Shown here one piece after another: positions 27,034 to 36,157 of a DNA stretch of 64,000 nt (positions are counted from its first letter, which is position 1; every line of letters begins with the position of its first letter). The DNA is taken from positions 62,001 through 126,000 of the forward strand of contig NKPT01000004.1 in assembly GCA_002254845.1 (NCBI GenBank), read 5' to 3'. The notes beneath the pieces were generated by a model. That model was not told the DNA's origin. It ran no database searches and worked only from the letters and a program-made list of their open reading frames with translations. The DNA is from Chloracidobacterium sp. CP2_5A. GTDB lineage: Bacteria; Acidobacteriota; Blastocatellia; Chloracidobacteriales; Chloracidobacteriaceae. Both the position numbers and the translations under genes were made by a program.

Positions 27034-30000
27034 ATGGCCGTTGAGCTTGATCCAAAGACCGGTTTGACCCTCGCCCAGCGGCAGGCGACGGAGACGCTCG
27101 ACCGCTCGCTGGTCGTCACGGCCGGTCCCGGCGCGGGAAAGACGCGCGTTCTGACCGAGCGTTTTCTGCGGCTGCTTGAACAGCCGGGCGTCGGCGTTGA
27201 GAACATCGTCGCCATCACCTTTACCAATAAAGCCGCCAACGAGATGCGCGAGCGCATTCGGCAGCGGCTCGACGCCCGCATCGCCGCCAGCCTCGGCACG
27301 GGGGCCGAGCTTCAGTGGCGGCAGCGCAAGCGCCATCTCGAAGCGGCGGCAATTGGGACCATCCACGGGTTTTGCTCGCGCCTGCTGCGCGAGTTTCCGC
27401 TGGAGGCCAAAGTTGACCCGTACTTCTCGACGCTGGACGAATACGCCGCCACGGCGATGCTCGACTCGGCGGCGCAGCAGGCTGTGACCGGGGCGATTGA
27501 CGGCGGCGGGCCGCTGGTCGCGGAGCTGGTCGCCGCCTACGGGCGGGCCGAGCTGGTCGAGGCGCTCAAGCAGGCGCTCAATCAGCTTCGCAGTCTGGGG
27601 ATCGGGCTGGACGAAGCCGAGCGCCTGACTTGTCAAAACACGCTTGCGGCGGAGGACTACGCGGCGCGCTGGCAGGAAGCGACGGCGCGCGTTGCCGAGC
27701 TGCGGGCGGTCGTCGCGGGCGAAAGCTCCGCGAAAAAGCCGGCGCAGACCCTGCTCGCCGCTCAAAATTTCCTCGCCGTTTGGGAGCGCGAAGCGCCCGC
27801 GCTGACACAGCCGCCGACGTCCGAGCGGATGCCGGCGTGGCTCGCGGCGCTCGCGCGCCTTCGACAGGCCTTGCCCGATGCGCGCGGCAAGGCGGGCGAG
27901 GTCGTCAAGTCGCTGCAGGGCTGGCTTGGGACGCGCGCCAAGGGCGGCGGTCAACTGGAAGCGGCCGGACTGGATGTCTGCGCGCGCGACTATCAGCCGG
28001 TCGTTTTTGAACTGCTGCGCGGCATAGACTTTCTTTACAGCAAGGCGAAGCGCGAGGCGGCGGCGCTCGACTTCGAGGACTTACAGCTTCGGGCGCGGGC
28101 GCTGCTTCAGTCGGAAGACATTCAGCGACGCGTCCGCGCGCGCTATCGGCACTTTTTGGTGGATGAATTCCAAGACACCAACCACCTTCAGCGCGACATC
28201 CTCGACGCGCTTGGCGCGGCGGATGACGGGCCGTCGCGCGGCCAGACATTTTTCTTCGTCGGCGACCGCAAGCAGTCCATTTACGCCTTTCGCGGGGCGG
28301 AGGTCGAGGTTTTTCAGGAAGTCATTACAGCTACAGCCAAGCGGGGCGGCGAGCATCTGCGGCTGGATGCCAACTTTCGTAGCGATCCGCGCCTCGTCGC
28401 GTTTTTCAACGCCCTGTTCAGTCAGGTGATGCGCGCGCCGGCTGGGAGCGAGTCGAGCCGGCTTCAGCGAAGCGGCTTTGTCGCCTATGAAGAAGGACGC
28501 GCGTTTCGTCCGCCGCTGGACGCCGAAGCGCCGGCGGTGACGTTTCTCTACACGGCTGTCGCGCGCCCGGAGGGCGGGCGGGCGCCGCAGGATGAATCGC
28601 TGCGCGACATCGAAGCCGCCCGCCTAGCGCGTTATGTCAAGCGTTTGGTCGAGGATCAGACGCCGCTGGTCAATACGGCGGAGGGCAAGCCGCGCCCGCC
28701 AACCTATCGGGACATGGCGCTGCTGCTGGGCGCGCTGACGGACGCGAAGGCGTACGAGCGCGCTTTGCGGCAGGCCGGCGTTCCCTGCTATGTCGTCGCC
28801 GGTCATGGCTTCTACGGACGACTTGAAGTCGCCGACATCCTCGCCCTGCTGGAGTTTCTCGATAATCGCTCGGACGACATCGCGCTGGCGGCCATTCTGC
28901 GGTCGCCGCTATTTGGCCTTTCGGACGAAACGCTCTTGCGACTGCGGCTGGCCGCCGCCGAGGGGAGCGCGAGCGGCGCGGGCGCCGACGCGCGGCCTTT
29001 GACCACGCTCTACAGCGACTTGGTGACTGAAGCGCGCCGGAGGCAAGCCGCCATCCCCGACGACCAGCGCCGGTTGCTGGATGAAGCCGCAACCATCCTG
29101 GACGACTTGCTGACCGTCCGAAATCGGCTGCCGTTGCCGGACCTCATCGAGCGCGCCATTGAGCGGACGGGCTACGATATTGTGTGCGCGGCGGCCGAGG
29201 ACGGCCCGCAGCGGCTCTCCAACCTGGACAAGCTGGCGTCGCTTGCGCGCGGGTTTGCGCGCCGCGAGACGCATTTGCTGCGCGATTTCGTGGCCTACAT
29301 CCGCGAGTTTCGTCGCCTTGACGCGCGCGAAGCCGAGGCGCAGCTCGAGCGTGGACTGGATGCCGTGGCGTTGCTGACGATTCACAAGTCAAAGGGTCTG
29401 GAGTTTCCCATTGTTCTGCTGCCGGACTTGCAGCGCCGCTGGACTCAGCGAGCGGGCAAGTTTGTTTTCGAGCGCAACAGCGGGCTCGGCTTTGACATTC
29501 CCGATACGCTGGGCGAGCTGCGCCAAACCGCGATGAAAGCCCGCGTCCTCGACTGGCTGGCGGCCCGCGAGCAGTTTGAGCGCATGCGGCAGCTTTACGT
29601 CGCCATGACGCGGGCGCAGGATCATCTCATCCTCTCCGCCATCGAGGAAGCGGCCGCGGAATCCCGCGCCGAAGGACCGGCCCGACGCTTTCTGGACTGG
29701 ATCAAAGCGGCTTTGCCGTGGCCGGAAGCGTCCGGCGAGACGGAGCTTGCGCTGGGCGAGGCCCGGATTCGCTTCATCGGCTCGGAGGCGCTGGAGGCCA
29801 GCGGCCGACCAGGCGAAGTCATCGCGGAAGAGCCGCCGAGCCAGGAGGCTTTTGTCCGCGAAGCGGAGCGCGACGCTCGTTGGCGGGAGCGCGCGCGGCG
29901 CAACCTCGTCCGCGACCTTGAGGATCAGCTTGCGCCAGTTCCGCCCGACCAGGATGCCGCGAGCGGGTGGTACCGCTATACGGCGCGGCAGTTGGCAAGC

Positions 30001-30873
30001 TTCGTCAACTGTCCGCGACAGTATTACTTCGCGCAGTATTTACACCCGTTGGACGACGAAGGCGGCGGCGTGGCGCGGCGCGGCGACGACCCGGAGCGCC
30101 CGGAAGCCGCGACGCGGCTTCCGCCGGCGGCGCGAGGCCTCATCATCCACCGGCTCTGCGAAACGCTAGAGCCGGAAGACCAAGACAACCACGCGCTGCG
30201 CCACGCGGTGCAGGCGGCGATTGCGTTCTTGCGCGCCGCCGGACAGTTGGATGATGTCGCGCTCGATGATGACGCCATCCTGCGCGACGTATGGCGGCTG
30301 GCGCAGCGGTACGCCGGGAGCGAGGTGCGGAAGGAAGTTGACGCTGCGCGCGTCGCCGCCCGCCATGACGCCCGCTATGCCGTCTGGAGCGAGCGCGAAT
30401 TCATCATCCGGCGCGAGGCGGCGCTGGTCGTGGGCGTCCTGGACAAGGTCGTGATAACGCCCCAGGCGTCAGGCGCGGGCGTTACGGCGCATGTCGTGGA
30501 TTTCAAAACCAATGCGTTCAAAGCCAAAGCCGGCGAGCCAGGCTTTGAGACGGAGCTGGCTGAAAAAGTCGCCGAGTATCGCTTGCAGCTCCAGACCTAC
30601 GCCTTGGCGCTGTGGGAGCTGATACCGGAGATGAAGGAAGCGCGCGCCACGCTGCACTTTGTCGCCCCGGATCGCGCCTTTGCGCTGCCGCCTGAGCAAG
30701 TGAGCCGGGAAGCGGCAATTCGCGCCGTCGGCAACGCGGTACGGGACCTGACTGCCATTCGGACCTTCGCCGCCACCGACTTTGAAGCCAAGCCGGGCGC
30801 GCGATGCCTCGCCTGTCGCTACGCGGCCGTATGCGCCGACGCCATCCGCGAAGAGTTAGGCGCAGGCGTCTAG
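27034..30873 (+). CDS. UvrD/Rep-type helicase fused to a RecB-family nuclease (AddA/AdnA-like)
   Basis: The protein has 1279 residues. The helicase part has Walker A TAGPGAGKTRVL, AITFTNKAANEMRERI, FLVDEFQDTNHLQRDIL (about residue 374), GDRKQSIYAFRGAEV, IHKSKGLEFPIVLLPDL and LYVAMTRAQDHL. The C-terminal part is a PD-(D/E)XK nuclease with GVLDKVV, VVDFKTN and YRLQLQTYALAL. A Cys in FVNCPRQYYFAQYL (about residue 991) and three in CLACRYAAVC at the C-terminus form the pattern of a [4Fe-4S]-bound nuclease. Such enzymes resect double-strand breaks for recombination. AddA normally works with AddB, which is absent here, so this may be a self-contained or AdnA-like enzyme. Confidence 0.88.
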   Translation: MAVELDPKTGLTLAQRQATETLDRSLVVTAGPGAGKTRVLTERFLRLLEQPGVGVENIVAITFTNKAANEMRERIRQRLDARIAASLGTGAELQWRQRKRHLEAAAIGTIHGFCSRLLREFPLEAKVDPYFSTLDEYAATAMLDSAAQQAVTGAIDGGGPLVAELVAAYGRAELVEALKQALNQLRSLGIGLDEAERLTCQNTLAAEDYAARWQEATARVAELRAVVAGESSAKKPAQTLLAAQNFLAVWEREAPALTQPPTSERMPAWLAALARLRQALPDARGKAGEVVKSLQGWLGTRAKGGGQLEAAGLDVCARDYQPVVFELLRGIDFLYSKAKREAAALDFEDLQLRARALLQSEDIQRRVRARYRHFLVDEFQDTNHLQRDILDALGAADDGPSRGQTFFFVGDRKQSIYAFRGAEVEVFQEVITATAKRGGEHLRLDANFRSDPRLVAFFNALFSQVMRAPAGSESSRLQRSGFVAYEEGRAFRPPLDAEAPAVTFLYTAVARPEGGRAPQDESLRDIEAARLARYVKRLVEDQTPLVNTAEGKPRPPTYRDMALLLGALTDAKAYERALRQAGVPCYVVAGHGFYGRLEVADILALLEFLDNRSDDIALAAILRSPLFGLSDETLLRLRLAAAEGSASGAGADARPLTTLYSDLVTEARRRQAAIPDDQRRLLDEAATILDDLLTVRNRLPLPDLIERAIERTGYDIVCAAAEDGPQRLSNLDKLASLARGFARRETHLLRDFVAYIREFRRLDAREAEAQLERGLDAVALLTIHKSKGLEFPIVLLPDLQRRWTQRAGKFVFERNSGLGFDIPDTLGELRQTAMKARVLDWLAAREQFERMRQLYVAMTRAQDHLILSAIEEAAAESRAEGPARRFLDWIKAALPWPEASGETELALGEARIRFIGSEALEASGRPGEVIAEEPPSQEAFVREAERDARWRERARRNLVRDLEDQLAPVPPDQDAASGWYRYTARQLASFVNCPRQYYFAQYLHPLDDEGGGVARRGDDPERPEAATRLPPAARGLIIHRLCETLEPEDQDNHALRHAVQAAIAFLRAAGQLDDVALDDDAILRDVWRLAQRYAGSEVRKEVDAARVAARHDARYAVWSEREFIIRREAALVVGVLDKVVITPQASGAGVTAHVVDFKTNAFKAKAGEPGFETELAEKVAEYRLQLQTYALALWELIPEMKEARATLHFVAPDRAFALPPEQVSREAAIRAVGNAVRDLTAIRTFAATDFEAKPGARCLACRYAAVCADAIREELGAGV

Positions 30874-30899
30874 CGCGCTTGCCGATTCAACGAGCGCAA

Positions 30900-30955
30900 G
30901 CCCGCCATTCAGCGGGCGGACGGCGTTCCCCGCTCCGTCATCGCGGGAAGCGGGC
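30900..30955. terminator. Hairpins between the convergent helicase-nuclease and rimI genes
   Basis: A perfect 6-bp stem GCCCGC/GCGGGC with loop CATTCA (30900-30917) and a second stem CCCGCT/AGCGGG (about 30930-30955) lie between the two stops. They probably end transcription from both sides, although no T-tract is present. Confidence 0.4.
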
Positions 30956-31449
30956 TACAGAGCGATTTCCATCAGCAAGCCGTCTTCGGGCGGGTCGCTA
31001 TAGAAGCCGCGCTTGCGCGCGATGGCGGCAAAGCCCAGCGACGCATAGAGCGCCTGCGCGGCGTGGTTGGACTGGCGCACTTCGAGAAAAGCCGTCGTCG
31101 CGCCATACAGTCGCCCGGTGTACAGCGCTTCTTGCAGCAAGCGCCGCCCAAGGCCCCTGCGCCGCGCTTCCGGGTAGACAGCGACGTTGGAAATATGCAG
31201 CTCGCGCCCGTCATGGCGGGCTGAAAGCTGCACCCGTCCAGCCAAAAAGCCGTAGATTGGACGGGTCGCGAACGGCGCTTGCCCGCGCGCGACGAGCATC
31301 ACCGCCAGCGGGCTGTGGCGGAGCTCTGCCTTGTATCCTTCGTATCCCCAGCAGCTTAGGCCCGCAAGCCGCTCCAGCTCGACGACAGCCGCCAGATCGC
31401 TTTCCAGCATGGGCGCAATGTAAAAGCTGGCGTTGGACAATCCTTCCAT
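30955..31449 (-). CDS. rimI: Ribosomal-protein-alanine N-acetyltransferase (RimI-like GNAT)
   Basis: This 164-residue acetyltransferase is of the GNAT fold. It has ESDLAAVVELERLAGLSCWG near the start, the acetyl-CoA binding motif A VYPEARRRGLGRRLLQEAL, then AFLEVRQSNHAAQALYASLGF and KRGFYSDPPEDGLLM, typical of RimI, which acetylates the N-terminal alanine of ribosomal protein S18. In other GNATs the target differs, so the substrate is likely but not proved. It follows folD in the same direction after about 90 bases, with a hairpin between them, and its 3' end meets the helicase-nuclease gene. Confidence 0.85.
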   Translation of the reverse strand: MEGLSNASFYIAPMLESDLAAVVELERLAGLSCWGYEGYKAELRHSPLAVMLVARGQAPFATRPIYGFLAGRVQLSARHDGRELHISNVAVYPEARRRGLGRRLLQEALYTGRLYGATTAFLEVRQSNHAAQALYASLGFAAIARKRGFYSDPPEDGLLMEIAL

Positions 31450-31486
31450 AGCCGCGCGCCAAACACCAATCCAGGCAATGACGACC

Positions 31487-31512
31487 TTCGTCGGCTAGGG
31501 GGAGCCGACGAA
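31487..31512 (-). terminator. Perfect 10-bp hairpin between folD and rimI
   Basis: TTCGTCGGCT (31487-31496) and AGCCGACGAA (31503-31512) form an unbroken 10-bp stem with a 6-base loop, about 27 bases after the folD stop on the minus strand. No run of T follows, so it may be a processing or attenuating hairpin rather than a full terminator. Confidence 0.5.
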
Positions 31513-31538
31513 TGGCGGCGATTATGAAGCATTCCTCA

Positions 31539-32456
31539 TTAGCGGCAAGCGCGCTCGGCAGCGAGCGTCGTGTTGCGCATCAGCATGGCGATGGTGAGCG
31601 GGCCGACGCCCCCCGGCACGGGCGTCAAATATCCGGCTCGCTCGGCCGCTTGGCGCGGATGCACATCCCCAATCAGCGTGTAACCTTTCTTTTCGATGTC
31701 GGCCAACCGGGCCGGATCGCCGCCAAAGCAGGCTTCGACTTCCTCGCCTGTCGTCACGCGGTTAATGCCGACATCGATCACGACAGCGCCGGGTTGAATA
31801 AAGTCTTCCGTGACCAGCGCCGTCCGCCCGATAGCCGCGATGAGGATGTCGGCCGAGCGGGCCGCCGCTGCCAAATCGGGCGTCCGGGAATGGCAGACCG
31901 TCACGGTCGCGTCGCGGTGCAGCAGCAGTAGCGAAAGCGGCAGCCCGACAATCGCGCTGCGCCCCAAAACGACGGCGCGCCGCCCGCGCGCAGGCAGGTC
32001 ATAGTGATCAAGCAAAGCCATCACGCCCGCCGGCGTGCAGGGGACAAAGCCATCCTGCTTGAGCGCGAGGCGGCCGACATTGACCGGATGAAAGCCATCC
32101 ACGTCTTTTTCCGGGTCAATCGCCCGAATGATGGCTTGCGCGTCAATCGGCGCTGGCAGCGGCATTTGAACGAGAATGCCATGAATGTCGGCGCGGGCGT
32201 TGAGCGTCGCCACTAGCGCGACCAGTTCCGCGGTCGTCGTTTCCGCCGGCAGCTCAATGATTTCCGAGTGGAGTCCCAGCCGCGCGCAGGTTTTAGCCTT
32301 GCTCGCCACATACGAGCGCGATGCCGGATTGTCGCCCGCGAGAACCGCGGCCAGACCCGGCCGAACGCCCCGCGCTATCAAAGCGCGGCACCGTTCCGCC
32401 GTTTCGGCATTGAGTTTCGAGGCGACCAGCGCCCCATCAAGCATTTGAGCAACCAC
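31539..32456 (-). CDS. folD: Bifunctional methylenetetrahydrofolate dehydrogenase/cyclohydrolase
   Basis: FolD interconverts methylene- and formyl-tetrahydrofolate, feeding purine and thymidylate synthesis. The 305-residue product has the catalytic Lys in YVASKAKTCARLGLHSE, the motif ADIHGILVQMPLPA, NVGRLALKQDGFVPCTPAGV, the NADP site VVLGRSAIVGLPLSLLL, and PVPGGVGPLTIAMLMRNT at the end, all canonical. The ATG whose complement ends at 32456 fits the family start. A probable promoter lies about 75 bases upstream. The divergent gene at 32682 is unrelated. Confidence 0.95.
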   Translation of the reverse strand: MVAQMLDGALVASKLNAETAERCRALIARGVRPGLAAVLAGDNPASRSYVASKAKTCARLGLHSEIIELPAETTTAELVALVATLNARADIHGILVQMPLPAPIDAQAIIRAIDPEKDVDGFHPVNVGRLALKQDGFVPCTPAGVMALLDHYDLPARGRRAVVLGRSAIVGLPLSLLLLHRDATVTVCHSRTPDLAAAARSADILIAAIGRTALVTEDFIQPGAVVIDVGINRVTTGEEVEACFGGDPARLADIEKKGYTLIGDVHPRQAAERAGYLTPVPGGVGPLTIAMLMRNTTLAAERACR

Positions 32457-32530
32457 TGTGGCGTCTCCGAGAAGAGAAGAATGACCTGCGCCGGGCGCGC
32501 TTGCCGCCGCGCCGCGCCGGATAAGCTAAG

Positions 32531-32558
32531 CCTATAACGAGCGTATAAAAAGTCACAA
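32531..32558 (-). promoter_or_regulatory. Probable promoter for folD
   Basis: On the minus strand TTGTGA (32553-32558) and TATAGG (32531-32536) are spaced by 16 bases in an AT-richer patch, about 75 bases before the folD ATG. The remaining 225-bp spacer shared with the divergent gene shows nothing else clear. Confidence 0.45.
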
Positions 32559-32681
32559 AACGAAACTTGGCTTGCCCGGCTCGGCAATGTAGGGTGAAAG
32601 AGAAAGCGCGCGACGACAACTTACCCCGCGCGCGATCTTGTCTCCGCGTCGCGCGGACTTTTCTCGCAAGCGAGCTGCACG

Positions 32682-33809
32682 ATGAATAACGGAGTGGACT
32701 TGTTGCTCTTTTCAGCGCTGGGGCTGGCCGGGCAAGTCGTGGCGGTGGGCGGCGCGCTGCTGGCCTTTCAGCTCGGCGCGCGCGCGGAGCGCGGGCGGCG
32801 GCAGGCGGCCGCGCCGGGCGCGGCGCAGCCGGGGGCAACGCGTCCGCCCGCGCCCGATTCGGCGGGCGACGCCCTCGATGCCAAGGCGGTCGCGCTGCTG
32901 CGGCAACTCCGCTTGCCGCCGGTCACGAATCAAGAGGCGCTGCTGGCTTGGCACAGTCAGCTCCAGCTTGAGGGCGCGGCGCTGGCCGCCGATCTGCCCC
33001 CGGACGTCCAGCTTAGCTTTCAGCAGGCGCTTGGCGCCATTCGCGATATTCTCGACACGCAGAGCATCGATGACCGCTACGAGTTGCTGGCCGCTGCGCT
33101 GCTGCCCCTTTACGAAAGGCTTCACGCCGCGCTGGAAGCCTCCCGCCTGGAAGCGCCCGCGCGCGCGCAAACGGCGCTGAGTCGGTTGAATCGCTTCACG
33201 ATGACGAGCCAGGCCGCGTCGCCGCCTTCCGGCTCCAGGGCGACGTACCGCGAAACGCTCGCGCCGGCATCGGAACAAGACCGCCTGGCGAGCTTGTTTG
33301 AACAAGTCGAAGCGGCCGCGCGGGCGCGCGACGCGCTGACAATCAATCCATCGGTCCCAGCCCAGCCGCTAGGCGAAGCGACGCGGCCCGGACACGACCA
33401 TCCAGCGATCAGTAAAGCGGATGCCGAAGCCGCGCATCAGGCGCCGCCGCAACTGGATACGTCCCGGCTTTCCCGCCGGCTAGCTGAAATTCTCAAGACC
33501 GCGGACAGCCACGATCACCTTGGCGAGCCGGTCGCCCAGAGCGGTCGCTCGCCGGAGCCGAGCGCCCCGGATTTGCACTTGGTAACGCCGCCGCTCAAAT
33601 CGCGGCTCAAGCGCGGCGGCGCGCTCACGCCGGAGCAGGAGGTCTCGCGCAAGGCGGCGCATGTCGTCGGGCGGGCGCGGGAGTGGTATGGTCGTCCCGA
33701 CATCACGCTCCGCGAGGTACAGTCGGCGTGCGCGGCTTTCGGGCTGGAGTTCAACGAAGTCGCCGCGCGGGCCGAGTTGGCGAAACCGCTTGCCGAAGAA
33801 GCTTCCTGA
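32682..33809 (+). CDS. Membrane-anchored hypothetical protein
   Basis: This 375-residue protein is not recognised. It begins with a membrane helix (LLLFSALGLAGQVVAVGGALLAF, residues 7-29), then an Ala/Arg-rich linker, a helical region of about 130 residues with many Leu, Gln and Ala, a low-complexity middle (about 170-260), and a C-terminal ~60-residue part (PEQEVSRKAAHVVGRAREWY). It is likely a single-pass protein facing the cytoplasm. A DegT aminotransferase gene follows after about 19 bases in the same direction, so they may be co-transcribed. Nothing supports a function. Confidence 0.6.
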   Translation: MNNGVDLLLFSALGLAGQVVAVGGALLAFQLGARAERGRRQAAAPGAAQPGATRPPAPDSAGDALDAKAVALLRQLRLPPVTNQEALLAWHSQLQLEGAALAADLPPDVQLSFQQALGAIRDILDTQSIDDRYELLAAALLPLYERLHAALEASRLEAPARAQTALSRLNRFTMTSQAASPPSGSRATYRETLAPASEQDRLASLFEQVEAAARARDALTINPSVPAQPLGEATRPGHDHPAISKADAEAAHQAPPQLDTSRLSRRLAEILKTADSHDHLGEPVAQSGRSPEPSAPDLHLVTPPLKSRLKRGGALTPEQEVSRKAAHVVGRAREWYGRPDITLREVQSACAAFGLEFNEVAARAELAKPLAEEAS

Positions 33810-33828
33810 AACCGCCTCCGCCGGCTTC

Positions 33829-34986
33829 GTGCCGATGCTCGACCTCGAGCCGCAGTATCGCGCGCTGCGCCCGGCGCTAGAGGCGGCGCTTGAGCGCGTG
33901 TGCGGCTCGCAACAGTTCATCCTCGGCGAAGAAGTGAAGGCTTTTGAGGAGGAAGCCGCGCAATACCTAGGCGCGGCCCACGCCGTCGGCGTCAACTCCG
34001 GGACCGATGCCCTTGTGATCGCGCTCCGGGCGCTCGACATTGGTCCCGGCGACGAGGTCATCACGACGCCGTTTTCATTCTTCGCGACGGCCGAGGCCAT
34101 TAGCCTTGTCGGCGCGACGCCGGTTTTCGCTGACATTGAAGCTGAAAGCTTCAACCTTGATCCGCGGCAAGTCGCCGCGCTCATCACGCCGCGCGCGCGG
34201 GCGCTGCTGCCAGTTCATCTCTTCGGCCGCCCGGCGGCGATGGGCGCGTTGCTGGAGCTGGCGGAACGCCACGGTCTCGCTGTCATTGAAGACGCGGCGC
34301 AAGCCTTTGGGGCGCGGTACGCGCCGCCTTGCGTCGGCTGCGACGGCCAGGACTGCGCGCCCGCAACGCAGGCGCGGCTTCAGGCGCGCTATGTCGGAAC
34401 GCTGGGCGCCATAGGCGCTTTCTCGTTCTATCCGTCGAAAAATCTTGGCGCGTATGGCGACGGCGGACTCATCGTCACTAACGACGCGCAACTGGCCGAA
34501 CGCTGCCGCAAGCTGCGCTCGCACGGCTCGCTTGTGGCTTATCGGAATGAAACGCTGGGCTACAACTCGCGGCTCGACGCGCTTCAAGCGGCAATTTTGC
34601 GGGTCAAGCTGCCCTACGTCGCCGAGTGGAACGCGGCCCGGCGGCGCGTCGCGGAAACCTATAACGAACTGTTAGCGGGGTTGCCGGGCATTGTCACGCC
34701 GGCCGTGACGACTGGCCACGTCTTTCACCAGTACACGCTCCGTCTGCCGGACAGGCGACGCGACGCCATTCGCCAAGCGCTGGCCGAGCAGGGCATCGGG
34801 ACGATGGTTTACTACCCGACGCCGATTCATCAACTGCCGGTGTATGCCGGTCAGTTCCCGCCGCAACCCGTCAGCGAGGCGGCGGCAGGCGAAGTCTTGA
34901 GCTTGCCGATTTGGCCGGAAATCGCGGAAAGCGCGCAGGCCCGCGTGGCGAGCGCGCTAGCGCAGGCGCTTTCCGCGGGCGCGTAG
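33829..34986 (+). CDS. DegT/DnrJ/EryC1/StrS family PLP-dependent sugar aminotransferase
   Basis: These enzymes aminate nucleotide-linked keto sugars for surface polysaccharides or glycans. The ~385-residue product has VPMLDLEPQYRALRPAL, FILGEEVKAFEEE, GTDALVIALRALDIGPGDEV, PVHLFGRPAAM, VIEDAAQAFGARY and the PLP lysine in FYPSKNLGAYGDGG (about residue 205), then HQYTLRLPDR and GIGTMVYYPTPIHQLP. An unusual insertion of about 20 residues with CVGCDGQDC (about 168-178) sits just before the lysine region. GTG at 33829 or ATG at 33835 are possible starts; the frame extends back into the upstream gene. Its sugar substrate is not known; rfb genes lie 15 kb away. Confidence 0.87.
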   Translation: MPMLDLEPQYRALRPALEAALERVCGSQQFILGEEVKAFEEEAAQYLGAAHAVGVNSGTDALVIALRALDIGPGDEVITTPFSFFATAEAISLVGATPVFADIEAESFNLDPRQVAALITPRARALLPVHLFGRPAAMGALLELAERHGLAVIEDAAQAFGARYAPPCVGCDGQDCAPATQARLQARYVGTLGAIGAFSFYPSKNLGAYGDGGLIVTNDAQLAERCRKLRSHGSLVAYRNETLGYNSRLDALQAAILRVKLPYVAEWNAARRRVAETYNELLAGLPGIVTPAVTTGHVFHQYTLRLPDRRRDAIRQALAEQGIGTMVYYPTPIHQLPVYAGQFPPQPVSEAAAGEVLSLPIWPEIAESAQARVASALAQALSAGA

Positions 34987-35040
34987 CCGGCTTTCGCTAC
35001 GCCAGCTCGGAAAGCGCGCCAGTCGAGCCGCCCGCTTTCC
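34981..35040 (+). terminator. Paired hairpins after the aminotransferase gene
   Basis: A 7-bp stem GCGTAGC/GCTACGC (34981-35002) contains the aminotransferase stop codon. A second 8-bp stem GGAAAGCG/CGCTTTCC (35009-35040) is followed by TTGGGCTTGT, a weak T-rich tract. The second is the better terminator candidate. Confidence 0.45.
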
Positions 35041-35051
35041 TTGGGCTTGTC

Positions 35052-35083
35052 GCGTCAGCTAAGCTGTGAGACAACGCTGACGC
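35052..35083 (+). promoter_or_regulatory. 8-bp inverted repeat upstream of rph
   Basis: GCGTCAGC (35052-35059) and GCTGACGC (35076-35083) form a perfect stem about 30 bases before the rph ATG. It could be a leader hairpin or an operator; no function is shown by sequence. Confidence 0.35.
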
Positions 35084-35113
35084 TACCCCTAGACCACCCC
35101 AACGAGAGGCGAC

Positions 35114-35836
35114 ATGAGAAGCGGCGGGCGAGCGACCAACGCGCTCCGAACAATACAGTTGACGCCACATGTGAACAAATACGCCGAAGGCTCGGTGCAG
35201 GTTGAATTTGGCGATACGCGAGTGATCTGCCTCGCCACGGTCGAGGACAAGGTGCCGCCTTTTCTCAAGGGCAAGGGAACCGGCTGGGTAACGGCCGAAT
35301 ACGCCATGCTGCCGCGCGCGACGGATCAGCGCGCGCCGCGCGAAGTCACGCGCGGCAACCCGTCCGGTCGGACGCACGAAATTCAGCGGCTGATCGGGCG
35401 CAGCCTGCGCGCCGTCGTGGATTTCGCCAAGCTCGGCGAGCGCACCATTTATCTGGATTGCGATGTCATTCAGGCGGACGGCGGCACGCGCACCGCGGCC
35501 ATCACCGGCGCGTTCGTGGCGCTGGTGATAGCTGCGCGCAAGCTTCAGGCAACCGGGACGATCTCCGCCATGCCCGTCACCGATTACCTGGCGGCGGTCA
35601 GCGTCGGCATCCTCAATGGGACGCCGATGCTTGACCTCGACTACCGCGAAGACTCCAAGGCGGAAGTGGATATGAACATTGTTGGGACTGGCGACGGTCG
35701 CCTGGTCGAGGTTCAAGGCACGGGGGAGCAGCGCCCCTTCACGCGCGAGCAAGCCAATCTGCTGATCGATCTGGCAATGCAGGGCGTTCGGGAGTTAATT
35801 ACGCGCCAGCGCCAACTGCTGGGCCTTTTGGAATAG
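35114..35836 (+). CDS. rph: Ribonuclease PH
   Basis: RNase PH trims the 3' ends of tRNA precursors by phosphorolysis and works as a hexameric ring. The 240-residue product has [87 protein letters not shown] and [18 protein letters not shown], all conserved in the family and of standard length. The ATG at 35114 follows GAGAGGCGAC. It stands alone between intergenic regions with hairpins before it and a 321-base gap after it. Confidence 0.95.
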   Translation: MRSGGRATNALRTIQLTPHVNKYAEGSVQVEFGDTRVICLATVEDKVPPFLKGKGTGWVTAEYAMLPRATDQRAPREVTRGNPSGRTHEIQRLIGRSLRAVVDFAKLGERTIYLDCDVIQADGGTRTAAITGAFVALVIAARKLQATGTISAMPVTDYLAAVSVGILNGTPMLDLDYREDSKAEVDMNIVGTGDGRLVEVQGTGEQRPFTREQANLLIDLAMQGVRELITRQRQLLGLLE

Positions 35837-36157
35837 ACTTGCTCGCCCGATTGCGCTTTTGGACTGAGTCCGTTTAGGCTTCATTCAATCAGCTTAGCTT
35901 TTTCCTACGGCTTTGAAGGCAATCTCGGGGCGGACCGTGAAAGCGCCGATGAGGGAAGCCTTCGAAGGGATCGCCGGTGACGACGACCTGGAGCGCGGGG
36001 CGCGGCGAGTCGGTCTCAAGAAAGCCTCCATCGGCCAGGCGCGGTTGTCCGGCGAGCTTAGGTTCGATGACGACAGTTCGATGACGACGCGCGCTTACGG
36101 CCGCGCTTACGACGACGAGGACTGGATGTGCCGCAAGGCCAACATTCAGCTTAGGTA
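35837..36157. other. 321-bp intergenic region with two tandem duplications and a doubtful small ORF
   Basis: A frame from TTG at 35913 could encode about 81 residues and ends in TAATG, overlapping the next gene's start. It resembles no family, and its end is built from repeats: GTTCGATGACGACA twice (36062-36089) and a 12-bp unit beginning GCGCTTACG twice (36091-36114). I think it is not a gene. An AGCTTAGCTTTTTCC stretch near 35891 after a small palindrome GGACTGAGTCC may stop the rph transcript weakly. Confidence 0.45.
36062..36114 (+). repeat. Two adjacent tandem duplications (14-bp and 12-bp units)
   Basis: Copies of a 14-bp unit at 36062-36075 and 36076-36089 differ by one base; copies of a 12-bp unit at 36091-36102 and 36103-36114 differ by two. 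Confidence 0.75.
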
